In this document: piece by piece, positions 49,409-58,008 of the stretch
Position numbering within the stretch: the stretch's first letter is position 1
How the letters are laid out: each line of letters opens with the position of its first letter
NCBI RefSeq assembly: GCF_004025535.1
Contig: NZ_QJRG01000034.1
Coordinates: 310,001-374,000, forward strand
Reading direction: 5' to 3'
Length of the DNA: 64,000 nucleotides
From: Pseudomonas alkylphenolica
GTDB lineage: Bacteria; Pseudomonadota; Gammaproteobacteria; Pseudomonadales; Pseudomonadaceae
Translations under genes and position numbers: made by a program
Notes under the pieces: generated by a model
The model's database searches: none
The model's input: the letters and a program-made list of their open reading frames with translations, nothing else
What the model was told of the DNA's origin: nothing

Positions 49409-52036
49409 TCAACCGGTGTTGCGCAAGCCTGCCGCAATTCCTGCCACGGTGACCAGCAGGGCCTGCTCCAGCGGGCTATCCAGAGCGGCTTCGCGCTGCC
49501 GCGAGCGTGCCAGCAACTCGGCCTGCAATAGATGTAGCGGGTCCAGGTAGGTGTTGCGCAAGCGGATGAATTCCAGCGTTTCCGGGCTGTGCGCCAGTAG
49601 CACCCGCTGCCCGGTCAGGCCCAGCACCACCTGACACGCCTGCGACAATAGGTCGCGCAAATGTACACCCAAAGGTCGCAGTTCTGGTTGCACTAGACGT
49701 TCGTCGTAGGACTGCGCGATGTCCGCATCGGCCTTGGCCAGGACCATTTCCAGCATGTCGATGCGGGTGCGGAAGAACGGCCACCGCTCGCGCATTTCGG
49801 CCAACAGATCACCCTGCCCGCGCGCCAGGGCATTGTTCAGCGCCGCTTCCCAGCCTAGCCAGGCGGGCAACATCAGGCGGGTTTGCGTCCAGCCGAAAAT
49901 CCACGGAATGGCCCGCAGGCTTTCGATGCCGCCAGCGCGGCGTTTGGCCGGCCGACTGCCCAGCGGCAGGCGGCCGAGTTCCTGCTCAGGCGTCGACTGG
50001 CGGAAATACTCGACGAACTCGGGATTATCGCGAACTACCCCGCGGTAAGTCGCGACGCCATCGGCCGCCAGTTCGTCCATCAACGCCCGCCAGGCCGGTT
50101 GCGGTGGCGGCGGTGGCAGCAAGGTCGCTTCGAGCACTGCGGCCAGATACAGGTTGAGGTTCTGTTCGGCGATGTCCGGCAGGCCGAATTTGAAGCGAAT
50201 CATCTCGCCCTGCTCGGTGGTGCGGAAACGCCCGGCAACCGACCCCGGCGGCTGCGACAGAATCGCCGCATGGGCCGGGCCACCGCCACGCCCGACAGTG
50301 CCACCACGGCCATGAAACAGCAGCAGCTCGACCTGTTGCTCGGCGCAGATCCGCACCAGCGTCTCCTGTGCCCGGTACTGCGCCCAGGCGGCCGCCGTGG
50401 TGCCGGCATCCTTGGCCGAGTCGGAATAACCGATCATCACTTCCTGCGGGCCATGCAGGGCGCTTCGATAGCCCGGCAGCGCCAGCAGGCGCTCCACCAC
50501 CGGGCCGGCGTTATCCAGATCGGCGAGGGTTTCGAACAGTGGCACCACGCGCATCGGGCGCAGCACACCGGATTCTTTGAGCAGCAGTTGCACGGCGAGC
50601 ACATCGGAGGCAGCACCCGCCATGGAGATCACGTAAGAACCCAATGAGGCAGCCGGTGCGGCGGCAATCTCACGACAGGTGGCAAGCACCTCGGCGGTGT
50701 CGGCCTGGGGCTTGAAGTAACCCGGCAACAGCGGCCGCCGGCTGTTGAGTTCCTGCTGGAGGAAGGCGATTCGCGCGTCTTCGTCCCAGTCCGCATAACG
50801 TCCCAGCCCCAGGTACTCGGTGATTTCGCTCAGCGCTGCAGTGTGACGGGCGGCGTCCTGACGTACGTCCAGACGTACCAGGAACAGGCCGAACGTCACC
50901 GCCCGGCGCAGGCAGTCGAGCAACGGGCCATTGGCGATCACCCCCATACCGCAGGCATGCAGCGACTCGAAGCACAGGTGCAGGGGCTCGAACAGGTCGT
51001 GGTTATGCTGCAATACCAACGACGAAGGCGTTTGCGGCGATTTCAAGGCACTCTGCGCCCAGGCGCGGGTCTCCCGCAGGCGATCACGCAGTTGTTTGAG
51101 CAGCACCCGATAAGGCTCGGCCGCATCGCCCACCTTGGCCCTCAGCGCCTCGCTGGCCTGCTGCATGGACAACTCGGCAGCCAGGGCATCGATATCCCGC
51201 AGAAACAGGTCTGCGGCCATCCAGCGCGCCAACAGCAACACTTCGCGGGTTACGGGTGCGGTGACATTGGGGTTGCCGTCCCGGTCGCCGCCCATCCAGG
51301 AAGCAAAGCGGATCGGCGCCGCTTCCAGGGGCAAATGCAGCCCGGTAGCGGCCTGCAGCGCCTTGTCGACTTTGCGCAGATGATGCGGAATGGCGTGCCA
51401 AAGCGAATGTTCGATGACTGCAAAGCCCCATTTGGCTTCATCCACCGGCGTCGGTCGGGTACGACGGATTTCTTCCGTGTGCCACGCTTCGGCAATCAGC
51501 CGCTGCAGGCGCTCACGGACCTGCTCGCGCTCGGCGGGGCTCAGGTCGCGGTGGTCCTGCGCTGCCAATTGCGCAGCAATGGCATCGTACTTCTGGATCA
51601 ACGTGCGGCGTGCCACTTCAGTGGGGTGCGCGGTCAGCACCAGCTCGATGTTCAGCTTGCCCACCTGACGCGCCAGTGCATCGTCACTGTGCCCGGCAGC
51701 CTTGAGCCGCGCCAGCAGTTCAGGCAACACCCGCGATTCGAATGGCTCGGCCTGACCGGTATCGCGACGGCGAATCAACTGATACTGCTCGGCGATGTTG
51801 GCCAGGTTGAGAAACTGGTTGAACGCCCGCGCGACAGGAAGCAATTCGTCGTCGGCCAGGTCATTGAGGGTCGAACTCAACTGCTCGGCAGCGCCGCTGC
51901 GATCAGCCTTGGCACTGCGGCGGATGTCTTCGATTTTTTGCAGGAACGCTTCGCCATGCTGCTCACGAATGGTGTCCCCCAACAACTCGCCCAACAAATG
52001 AACATCTTCACGCAAGCGCACATCGATATCAGTCAT
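49409..52036 (-). CDS. ppc: Phosphoenolpyruvate carboxylase
   Basis: Anaplerotic enzyme forming oxaloacetate from PEP and bicarbonate. It is 875 aa from the ATG at 52036 ([17 protein letters not shown]). Landmarks are the catalytic histidine segment [14 protein letters not shown], the substrate loop [16 protein letters not shown], the [10 protein letters not shown] lysine motif, and a C-terminus ending in RNTG, the allosteric/active-site tail. The frame is open to 52387, but that extension overlaps the divergent small gene. A 14-bp palindrome lies just upstream. Confidence 0.97.
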   Translation of the reverse strand: MTDIDVRLREDVHLLGELLGDTIREQHGEAFLQKIEDIRRSAKADRSGAAEQLSSTLNDLADDELLPVARAFNQFLNLANIAEQYQLIRRRDTGQAEPFESRVLPELLARLKAAGHSDDALARQVGKLNIELVLTAHPTEVARRTLIQKYDAIAAQLAAQDHRDLSPAEREQVRERLQRLIAEAWHTEEIRRTRPTPVDEAKWGFAVIEHSLWHAIPHHLRKVDKALQAATGLHLPLEAAPIRFASWMGGDRDGNPNVTAPVTREVLLLARWMAADLFLRDIDALAAELSMQQASEALRAKVGDAAEPYRVLLKQLRDRLRETRAWAQSALKSPQTPSSLVLQHNHDLFEPLHLCFESLHACGMGVIANGPLLDCLRRAVTFGLFLVRLDVRQDAARHTAALSEITEYLGLGRYADWDEDARIAFLQQELNSRRPLLPGYFKPQADTAEVLATCREIAAAPAASLGSYVISMAGAASDVLAVQLLLKESGVLRPMRVVPLFETLADLDNAGPVVERLLALPGYRSALHGPQEVMIGYSDSAKDAGTTAAAWAQYRAQETLVRICAEQQVELLLFHGRGGTVGRGGGPAHAAILSQPPGSVAGRFRTTEQGEMIRFKFGLPDIAEQNLNLYLAAVLEATLLPPPPPQPAWRALMDELAADGVATYRGVVRDNPEFVEYFRQSTPEQELGRLPLGSRPAKRRAGGIESLRAIPWIFGWTQTRLMLPAWLGWEAALNNALARGQGDLLAEMRERWPFFRTRIDMLEMVLAKADADIAQSYDERLVQPELRPLGVHLRDLLSQACQVVLGLTGQRVLLAHSPETLEFIRLRNTYLDPLHLLQAELLARSRQREAALDSPLEQALLVTVAGIAAGLRNTG

Positions 52037-52067
52037 CAGCCTTGTCTCCGGCATTCCAGAAAAACCG

Positions 52068-52081
52068 CTCTGGTTCCAGAG
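52068..52081. promoter_or_regulatory. Palindrome upstream of ppc
   Basis: CTCTGG-tt-CCAGAG is a perfect 14-bp palindrome 32 bp upstream of the ppc start codon, in the 135-bp gap shared with the divergent 114-aa gene. It could be a dimeric regulator site. No factor can be named from the sequence. Confidence 0.35.
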
Positions 52082-52171
52082 TGCCCCAGTACCGGTCGTG
52101 CTTTCAAGGCAGACCAAAGGCTGCGCAGTGACTACGCTGAAATGAGACACACGAGGAACGATGAGGACATC

Positions 52172-52516
52172 ATGAAAATTCGTGACCTTGCCCAGTACTG
52201 GGAACAAAACGCCAAGGGTCGTCTGAGCCCCACTGGCCATGTCCTGCACCTGGATGTGGAGTCGGCGGCGCGCCTGGCCGCCCTGGCCGAAATGTACCCC
52301 AAGCGTCGCCCCGAAGAATTGCTCGGCGAGCTGCTGGGGGCGGCCCTGGAAGAACTCGAAGCGAGCTTTCCCTACATCCGCGGGCAACAGGTAATTGCCA
52401 CTGATGAAGAAGGTGATCCGCTGTATGAAGACATAGGCCCGACGCCCCGCTTTCTGGCTTTGTCACGCCGATACCTGCACGACATGAGCAGCCACAAAGA
52501 CGAATCAACCCACTGA
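52172..52516 (+). CDS. Small conserved Pseudomonas protein
   Basis: It is 114 aa from the ATG at 52172, preceded by a good GAGGA ribosome-binding site. [19 protein letters not shown] opens a soluble, mostly helical acidic protein. [21 protein letters not shown] resembles a short repressor-like or helix-pair segment. Homologues carry automatic names such as pilin-assembly protein, which nothing here supports. It is divergent from ppc and followed by its own terminator, so it is monocistronic. Confidence 0.8.
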   Translation: MKIRDLAQYWEQNAKGRLSPTGHVLHLDVESAARLAALAEMYPKRRPEELLGELLGAALEELEASFPYIRGQQVIATDEEGDPLYEDIGPTPRFLALSRRYLHDMSSHKDESTH

Positions 52517-52620
52517 CGTCCTCTCCCCCATCAAGCCGGTACCGGGTGCCCGCGCGGGCGCCCGCGTACTGCGGCGAACGCCTGAAGTTCCAGAAAAAAC
52601 CTGCTGACCGGTCAGCCAGC

Positions 52621-52649
52621 AATTGCCGCACAAAGGCGGCAATTTTTTC
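52621..52649 (+). terminator. Terminator after the 114-aa gene
   Basis: The inverted repeat aattgccgc (52621-52629) / gcggcaatt (52636-52644) has a 6-nt loop and is followed by a T-run (tttttct). It is a classical intrinsic terminator on the plus strand about 100 bp after the stop codon. The remaining DNA up to 52774 should hold the promoter of the next gene. Confidence 0.85.
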
Positions 52650-52774
52650 TGAACTATTGAAAAAACGCTTCGGTCACAGCCAATAGCCATCACGGCAAAA
52701 CCCTCCCTTCGCTGAATCAGGCGGGTCGCGCCGATGGACTGTTACGGAATTCGTTGTTCATCAGGAATGATCCA

Positions 52775-53188
52775 ATGGAGTTGACCACCATGAAGACCCA
52801 TCCCGTTAACACCTCAGCCACTCACCTGCGCGGGCTCAAGCTGGCGGCACTGGCGCTGGGCAGCAGCCTGGTTCTGGCCGGCTGCGCCGGTAACCCGCCC
52901 ACCGAGCAGTACGCCGTGAGCCAGTCGGCAGTCAACTCGGCGGTCAGCGCCGGGGGCACCGAGTTTGCCGCCGTGGAGATGAAAGCCGCTCAGGACAAGC
53001 TCAAACAAGCTGAAATCGCCATGCATGACAAGCAGTACGACGACGCCAAGCGCCTGGCCGAGCAGGCCGAATGGGATGCCCGCGTTGCCGAGCGCAAGGC
53101 GCAGGCCGCCAAGGCCGAAAAAGCCGTGCAGGATGCCCATCAGGGCGTACAGGACCTGCGTGAGGAAGGCATGCGCAGCGCTCAGTGA
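52775..53188 (+). CDS. DUF4398 lipoprotein
   Basis: It is 137 aa from the ATG at 52775. An ATG at 52790 has an equally good ribosome-binding site. Either start leads to the lipobox VLAGC, so it is an exported lipoprotein, probably of the outer membrane. The mature region is a long Ala/Lys/Glu-rich amphipathic coiled coil (FAAVEMKAAQDKLKQAE onward), typical of the DUF4398 family. It lies 50 bp before the OmpA-domain lipoprotein, whose N-terminal half has the same fold, so they are probably cotranscribed and may act together at the cell wall. Confidence 0.85.
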   Translation: MELTTMKTHPVNTSATHLRGLKLAALALGSSLVLAGCAGNPPTEQYAVSQSAVNSAVSAGGTEFAAVEMKAAQDKLKQAEIAMHDKQYDDAKRLAEQAEWDARVAERKAQAAKAEKAVQDAHQGVQDLREEGMRSAQ

Positions 53189-53238
53189 AGCGGCGCTATC
53201 GACCCATGCATTCGTAATCGATCAAAGGATGACCCCTT

Positions 53239-54027
53239 ATGCGCAATCACTTGATGATCCCTACCCTGCTGGCCCTGAGCATTGGTCTGAGCGCCTGTGC
53301 CACGCCACCGAACGCCAACCTGGAATCGGCCCGGAGCAATTTTTCTGCGCTGCAGAGCAACCCGCAATCGAGCAAGGTGGCCGCCCTTGAAACCAAGGAT
53401 GCCCAGGAATCTTTGAACAAAGCTGAAGCCGCGTACCTGAACAAGGAGGACCCGAAGAACGTCGATCAGCTTGCCTACCTGACCAACCAGCGCGTGGAAG
53501 TGGCCAAGCAGACCATCGCCCTGCGCACGGCCGAAGGCACCCTGGAGGATGCCTCCGCACAGCGTACCCAGGCGCGCCTGGATGCACGCGATGCCCAGAT
53601 CAAAAAGCTGCAGGACAACCTGAACGCCAAGCAGACTGATCGCGGCACCCTGGTGACCTTCGGGGACGTGCTGTTCGATTTTGACAAGGCCACGCTCAAG
53701 AGCAGTGCCCTGCCCAACGTCACCACTCTGGCGCGCTACCTTCAGGAGAACCCGGACCGCAAGGTTATCGTCGAGGGCTATACCGACAGTAAAGGCAGCG
53801 CCAGCTACAACCAGTCGCTGTCTGAGCGCCGTGCGGCCTCTGTGCGGGCGGCGCTGGTGCGTGCCGGCGTAGACCCGGCCCGGGTGGTTGCCCAGGGCTA
53901 TGGCAAGGAATACCCGGTGGCCGACAACACGAGCAATTCGGGCCGGGCGCAAAACCGTCGGGTGGAAGTGACGATTTCCAACGATAACCAACCGGTGGCG
54001 CCACGCTCGGTGAGCCAGGCGCACTGA
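53239..54027 (+). CDS. OmpA-family lipoprotein with DUF4398 domain
   Basis: It is 262 aa with lipobox LSAC (Cys20). Residues about 25-125 form a DUF4398 coiled coil. Residues about 140-250 form an OmpA peptidoglycan-binding domain with the conserved FDFDKATLKSSALPN, EGYTDSKGSASYNQSLSERRA (split here as EGYTDSKG and NQSLSERRA), and a final NRRVEVTI. The D and R of this domain bind diaminopimelate. It resembles the P. aeruginosa LptF-type lipoprotein found at this locus. It is predicted to tether the outer membrane to peptidoglycan. Confidence 0.9.
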   Translation: MRNHLMIPTLLALSIGLSACATPPNANLESARSNFSALQSNPQSSKVAALETKDAQESLNKAEAAYLNKEDPKNVDQLAYLTNQRVEVAKQTIALRTAEGTLEDASAQRTQARLDARDAQIKKLQDNLNAKQTDRGTLVTFGDVLFDFDKATLKSSALPNVTTLARYLQENPDRKVIVEGYTDSKGSASYNQSLSERRAASVRAALVRAGVDPARVVAQGYGKEYPVADNTSNSGRAQNRRVEVTISNDNQPVAPRSVSQAH

Positions 54028-54034
54028 AGCGAAA

Positions 54035-54099
54035 CCTGTAGGAGCGGATTTATCCGCGAATGGTTGTGCGGCCTTCGCGGATAAATCCGCTCCTACAGG
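54035..54099. repeat. Paired REP element: perfect 26-bp inverted repeat
   Basis: The left arm (54035-54060, starting cctgtaggagcggattta) and right arm (54074-54099) are exact reverse complements over 26 bp, separated by 13 bp. It sits between convergent genes and could terminate both. The arms match the palindrome at 31627-31654, so this looks like two copies of the same REP unit head to head. Confidence 0.8.
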
Positions 54100-54105
54100 A
54101 TGGTT

Positions 54106-54435
54106 TTATTCCTGGACCTGCTGCGGTGTCTCTTCACCCAGGCAGCGCACCGCCTGTTTCTTGTTGTTCACCAGCACACCGGTCAAGCCTTTCTGCGCGG
54201 TATCGAACAGCACCAGCACGCCATCGACACACTGGGCGACCTGCGTTGCCGGCTGCAGGGAAATTTTGTAGTCCTCGCCTGGCACCGTCTTGAGCATGGT
54301 GAAATCGGACAGCAACAGCGCATCCTGTGGCTTGGCGAAATGCAGATAGCCGTAGTACCACAAGGCACCGACGGTACCGATGATGCTGCAGACACCGGTG
54401 ATGATCAGGGGGATCGCGTTGCGTTCTTCACTCAT
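54106..54435 (-). CDS. Small single-pass membrane protein, unknown
   Basis: It is 109 aa. One membrane helix (about residues 8-30, IPLIITGVCSIIGTVGALW) is followed by a soluble tail with two cysteines (QCVDGV, VRCLGE) that could form a disulfide if the tail is periplasmic. No family recognised. Its start overlaps the stop of the hydrolase lipoprotein by 4 bp (ATGA), so it is the last gene of the five-gene operon from 57907. Confidence 0.75.
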   Translation of the reverse strand: MSEERNAIPLIITGVCSIIGTVGALWYYGYLHFAKPQDALLLSDFTMLKTVPGEDYKISLQPATQVAQCVDGVLVLFDTAQKGLTGVLVNNKKQAVRCLGEETPQQVQE

Positions 54436-55355
54436 TGTGACGTCTCGTCAGGGTAATTGGGGACCTCGGCCAGACGCCGCAATCCATTGAAATGTTCAGG
54501 GTCATCGAGAAACTTCAGCATCACCTGGCGCCAGGTGCGGTCGGCAAAGGTCTGTACGTGCCCGCCCCGGGTCAGTTGCAGTACCCGCGGCGGCGGCGCA
54601 GCCTGGTACAGTTCGATGCCGTTTCGCAGCGGCACGATCGGGTCGTCGATGCTGTGGAAAAAAAGTTTGGGTGGCGTCTTGATCTGGGCAATCGAACGAA
54701 TCGCGCTGTCGCCATCAGGCACCAGCCAGGACAGCGGCACCTGAAATGGCCAGGTCAGCCATGAGTTGCTCAAGGCAAAACGCCCAACCTGGCGGTAGCT
54801 GGCCGGCACGCCGTCGAACACCAAGGCTTTGAAGCGCTGCGCCTGTTGAGGTTGCCGGGCCAGGTAATGAATGGCCATGGCGCCGCCCAGGCTTTGCCCC
54901 AGCAACACCTGTGGCTTGCCCTGCACTTCGGGGGCCTTGTCCAGCCAGTCGAGCGCTGCAGTGATGTCCTGATAGACCGCCGGTAAAGTCGGTTTGCCTT
55001 CGGACAAGCCGTAACCGCGATAATCCAGCAACAGCACCTGGTAGCCCTGCTCCGGCAGCCACCAGCTTCCGCCCAGGTGCATCGGCAGGTTGCCACCGTT
55101 GCCATGCAGGTGCAGCACCGTACCCTTGACCGCCACGCCCGGCTTGGCCGGCAGCCACCAGGCGTGCAGGCGCGTACCGTCCGTTGCCGTGAGGGTCAGG
55201 TCGCGGTACTCAAGCTTGGCTTTCTCGGGCGTGAACAGCTGGCCGGGCTCGGGGTAGAACAGCAGTGAACTGCAGCCGCCCAGACTCAACAGCACCAGCA
55301 GCAGGCCCAGGGGCCTGCGCCATGGGTCAGAGAATGTTCGAGTAATCGGCTTCAA
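54432..55355 (-). CDS. Alpha/beta hydrolase lipoprotein
   Basis: It is 307 aa. The lipobox LSLGGC puts the lipid on Cys28 and Ser follows it, so it is probably an outer-membrane lipoprotein. The body is a BEM46/YqiA-like serine hydrolase: LHLHGNGGN (oxyanion), nucleophile S155 in LLGQSLGGAM, acid in HSIDDPIVP, and histidine in RGGHVQTF. The only usable start is TTG at 55355, since a stop lies at 55370 in frame. It overlaps the upstream gene by 29 bp, implying translational coupling. The substrate is unknown. Confidence 0.82.
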   Translation of the reverse strand: MKPITRTFSDPWRRPLGLLLVLLSLGGCSSLLFYPEPGQLFTPEKAKLEYRDLTLTATDGTRLHAWWLPAKPGVAVKGTVLHLHGNGGNLPMHLGGSWWLPEQGYQVLLLDYRGYGLSEGKPTLPAVYQDITAALDWLDKAPEVQGKPQVLLGQSLGGAMAIHYLARQPQQAQRFKALVFDGVPASYRQVGRFALSNSWLTWPFQVPLSWLVPDGDSAIRSIAQIKTPPKLFFHSIDDPIVPLRNGIELYQAAPPPRVLQLTRGGHVQTFADRTWRQVMLKFLDDPEHFNGLRRLAEVPNYPDETSQ

Positions 55356-56604
55356 TCCGGTCCAGGCTCAGGTGGTTAAGGAAGTTGGAGAAGCACATCC
55401 AGGCCGACAGTGCGTTGAGGTCGCGAAACTGCTCCGGCAAATACTTGGGCGGTTCCACCAGACCTTCATCGACCAGTTGGCGCAAGGTACGCATGTCCTC
55501 AAGGGTGGTCTTGCCACAGAACAGCAAGGGGATCTGTTCGAGCTTGCCCTTGCGCACGGCCAACTGAATATAGTTGTAAACCATGATAAAGCCCTTGAGG
55601 TAGGACAAGTCCTTGGTAAACGGCAAGCCATTGGGTACAGAGCCACGAAACACCCGGCTGGCATTGCCGTAACTGGCCGCCATGTCGAAGCCCTGGGCGC
55701 GGAAGAACTCGTAGATCTGCATGAAGTCCGCCCCCTCCTCGACCATGTGAATGGCCCGGGTACGGTTGGTCAACTTGCGCAGACGGCTCGGGTAAGAGGC
55801 AAAGGCGATGACCTCCATGAGGATCGCCAGGCCTTCCTGGGTCACCGTCGAGGAGGGTGGCCCCTTGGCCAGGAAGGTACAGATCGGCTGGTTCAGGCCG
55901 TTCAGGGTGGTGCCTACATGTACCAGCCCTTCATGCACCTCCAGGGCACGGACATCGCGGCTGTTGAACATCGCATCGCTGCGGATCTTGATGTAGTCGG
56001 CACCGGCGGCGGCATCGGCGACGATACCATCGGACTCGAACACCCGAATGGTGTCCTCGGCCTCGTTGAACACCTTGTTCAATCGCCCCTGGAGCATCTC
56101 CACAGCCTGTTTGGCGGTGAGGTCCTTGGGTTCGTCCTTGAGGTCGCCACGGCCATCAATGTTGTTCAGGTAGTCCGAGAGCATCAGCCCCAAGTCTGCC
56201 AGGGTCGGGTCACCGGCGTGAAACGCATCGGAGGCGGCGCCATACAATTCCTGGGAGATCAGGCCGAAATCCTCGGTGCCGCGCGCTTCGAGCATGCGCA
56301 CGACCATGCGGTACTCCTTGCACATGCGCCGCATGATCTGGCCGACCGGGTTGAATTGCCCCAGCTGGCGGGTGATATCGCGCTCGATGTTCTGGAACTC
56401 GAGCTTCACCGCCGCCGAATCGAACGACAACGGCCGCCCCTGGTAATAGGCACGGTCCACTGCAGGGGGCTCTTTGCCTTTGGCCTTGAGAAAGCCCTGG
56501 CGAATGCTGTCGTCCCACTTCACCGCATCGAGCACGCGAATGGGCGTTTGTGCCAGGACAATGCGGTCAGACAGGGCACGTATCGTCTGCTGGTACTCGT
56601 CCAC
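55327..56604 (-). CDS. DUF1704 / MATCAP-like HExxxH metallopeptidase-like protein
   Basis: It is 425 aa from a GTG at 56604 with an AAGGAG ribosome-binding site. Databases call this type a flavohemoglobin-expression-modulating QEGLA-motif protein. Visible are H224-E225-x-x-x-H229 (LEVHEGLVHVG) and TQEGLA (255-260), the pair of motifs that form the zinc site of DUF1704 proteins, including eukaryotic tubulin tyrosine carboxypeptidases (MATCAP). E257 is the likely third ligand. There is no signal peptide, so it is cytoplasmic. It is the third gene of five in a tight operon. Peptidase activity and substrate are inference. Confidence 0.82.
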   Translation of the reverse strand: MDEYQQTIRALSDRIVLAQTPIRVLDAVKWDDSIRQGFLKAKGKEPPAVDRAYYQGRPLSFDSAAVKLEFQNIERDITRQLGQFNPVGQIMRRMCKEYRMVVRMLEARGTEDFGLISQELYGAASDAFHAGDPTLADLGLMLSDYLNNIDGRGDLKDEPKDLTAKQAVEMLQGRLNKVFNEAEDTIRVFESDGIVADAAAGADYIKIRSDAMFNSRDVRALEVHEGLVHVGTTLNGLNQPICTFLAKGPPSSTVTQEGLAILMEVIAFASYPSRLRKLTNRTRAIHMVEEGADFMQIYEFFRAQGFDMAASYGNASRVFRGSVPNGLPFTKDLSYLKGFIMVYNYIQLAVRKGKLEQIPLLFCGKTTLEDMRTLRQLVDEGLVEPPKYLPEQFRDLNALSAWMCFSNFLNHLSLDRIEADYSNIL

Positions 56605-56628
56605 CCTACACTCCTTGATTGGTCTGTA

Positions 56629-57174
56629 TTACTTGCCGGCCCGCTGGAACCGCGCCACTTCGATGAACAGGTCGGAGTTGGCCGGATCGTCCAGATACGC
56701 CAGGACGCGCTCGGCCGGGCTGTCGATCAGCACGCCGTCGCCGTGCTCCTGTGAGACCTCATAGGTGCGCCCGCTGAGTTCCTTCTTGTCCACGGCCTGG
56801 CTGACCTGCTCGACGTCGAGGTTGTACACCACCAGTTCCTTGCGATCGATGATGTCGAACCCGCCGATCAGAAAATTGCCGCCCAAGCGCTTGGGCACAC
56901 CGGCCGAGAGGTACCAACGGTTACCGTGGCGAGAGACGGTGAAGACGTACTCATCACGTTTTTTATCCTTGCCAATGGCCACTGCCTTGTAGGCATCGCC
57001 GCCGCTACGGCTGATCTGCAGGGTCAGCGGTTCGCCCCAGGCGTCCTTGCTGGTCCATGTGCCCAGCAGCGCCTTGGGTGCCGCCTCATTGGCCGGCATC
57101 GGCTCGTTGAAGGTCACCAGACAACCGCCAAGCAGCAAAAACGACAGCGCCAACAGCAGACTTCTGGCTTTCAT
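56629..57174 (-). CDS. Lipoprotein of unknown function
   Basis: It is 181 aa from the ATG at 57174. The signal peptide ends at lipobox LLGGC (Cys18). The mature part begins like a lipocalin-type barrel (ALLGTWTSKDAWGEPLTLQIS) and continues with alternating beta-like strands, but no named family is clear. The frame is open to 57273, inside the TetR gene. It lies 28 bp after the TetR stop and 24 bp before the HExxxH gene, so they are in one operon. Confidence 0.78.
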   Translation of the reverse strand: MKARSLLLALSFLLLGGCLVTFNEPMPANEAAPKALLGTWTSKDAWGEPLTLQISRSGGDAYKAVAIGKDKKRDEYVFTVSRHGNRWYLSAGVPKRLGGNFLIGGFDIIDRKELVVYNLDVEQVSQAVDKKELSGRTYEVSQEHGDGVLIDSPAERVLAYLDDPANSDLFIEVARFQRAGK

Positions 57175-57202
57175 CAGGTTCTCCTTGAAATAGGGTCGCG
57201 TC

Positions 57203-57907
57203 TCACACGGCCGCCAGCACCAGATGCAGGTACCGGGTAAGGATAGCGAGCATCTGCGCGTGCGCATCGGCATGTGAGCCGTCGAGCAGGCCCTGATATT
57301 CCATCTGCTCGATAATCGCCGTCAACACCAGTGCGTCCTGCTGTGGCTGACGCGAGCCCACGACCTGAAGCAGTTGGCAGGCTCCGCGCAACAGAATCTG
57401 CTCGTGCAGCTTGACCAGTTCGGCCAGCCGCGGGCACAACAAGGCCTCCTGGCGAAAGGCCTGCTCGGCCATGAGAAAATCGCGACGGTTGTGCAATTGC
57501 CGTTGCACGTAGTCAGCCGTCATCTTGGCCACTTCATCGGCCAGCTGCGCCCGCCATTGCGGGCTGCCATCACCTTGGGACAGCAACTGGCGCAGCAGCA
57601 CTTCGCTGTTCTCCCACAGCTTGGCCATGTAGGCAGCACTGCGTTCCACATACTGGGCGAAGGTGTCGGTGAGCAGGTCCTCGATGTCTTTGAAGTAGTA
57701 GGTGGTCGCCGACAGCGGTACCCCGGCTTCTGCGGCCACGGCGCGATGCCGTACACCGCGCACACCCTCGCGCACGACGATCCGCATGGCCGCATCGAGA
57801 ATGTCCTGGCGCCGCTGTTCGCTGCCCTGGCGGCTGGCTTTGCGGCCTTGGTACTGCACACTTTCGGCAACCGCGGTGGCAACGCCAGCGGCACCTTGTT
57901 GAGCCAT
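57203..57907 (-). CDS. TetR-family transcriptional regulator
   Basis: It is 234 aa from the ATG at 57907 (MAQQGAAGVATAV). The DNA-binding region is QDILDAAMRIVVREGVRGV followed by RHRAVAAEAGVPLSATTYYF, a variant of the TetR helix-turn-helix. The C-terminal ligand domain is unassigned. The open frame to 58003 overlaps the lysS terminator, which argues against the longer start. As first gene of the operon it probably controls itself and the four envelope/metallopeptidase genes that follow. Confidence 0.85.
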   Translation of the reverse strand: MAQQGAAGVATAVAESVQYQGRKASRQGSEQRRQDILDAAMRIVVREGVRGVRHRAVAAEAGVPLSATTYYFKDIEDLLTDTFAQYVERSAAYMAKLWENSEVLLRQLLSQGDGSPQWRAQLADEVAKMTADYVQRQLHNRRDFLMAEQAFRQEALLCPRLAELVKLHEQILLRGACQLLQVVGSRQPQQDALVLTAIIEQMEYQGLLDGSHADAHAQMLAILTRYLHLVLAAV

Positions 57908-57970
57908 TGCAGGAGTCACTGCTGATCTACCCCCAAGAGTTGGATCCGATAAAAGAATTTTCTGCAGGCA

Positions 57971-57997
57971 TGAAAAAGCCGCCCCGGAAGGCGGCTT
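57971..57997 (-). terminator. Terminator after lysS
   Basis: The inverted repeat aagccgcc (57976-57983) / ggcggctt (57990-57997) has a 6-nt loop, and on the minus strand is followed by a TTTTT run. It lies 12 bp beyond the lysS stop. It isolates the TetR operon from lysS transcription. Confidence 0.85.
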
Positions 57998-58008
57998 GTT
58001 CAAAACAC

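Noticed and set aside
50843..52171. Long upstream extension of the 114-aa plus-strand gene
   Set aside because: The upstream part is antisense to ppc. The ATG at 52172 has a good ribosome-binding site and begins the conserved protein.
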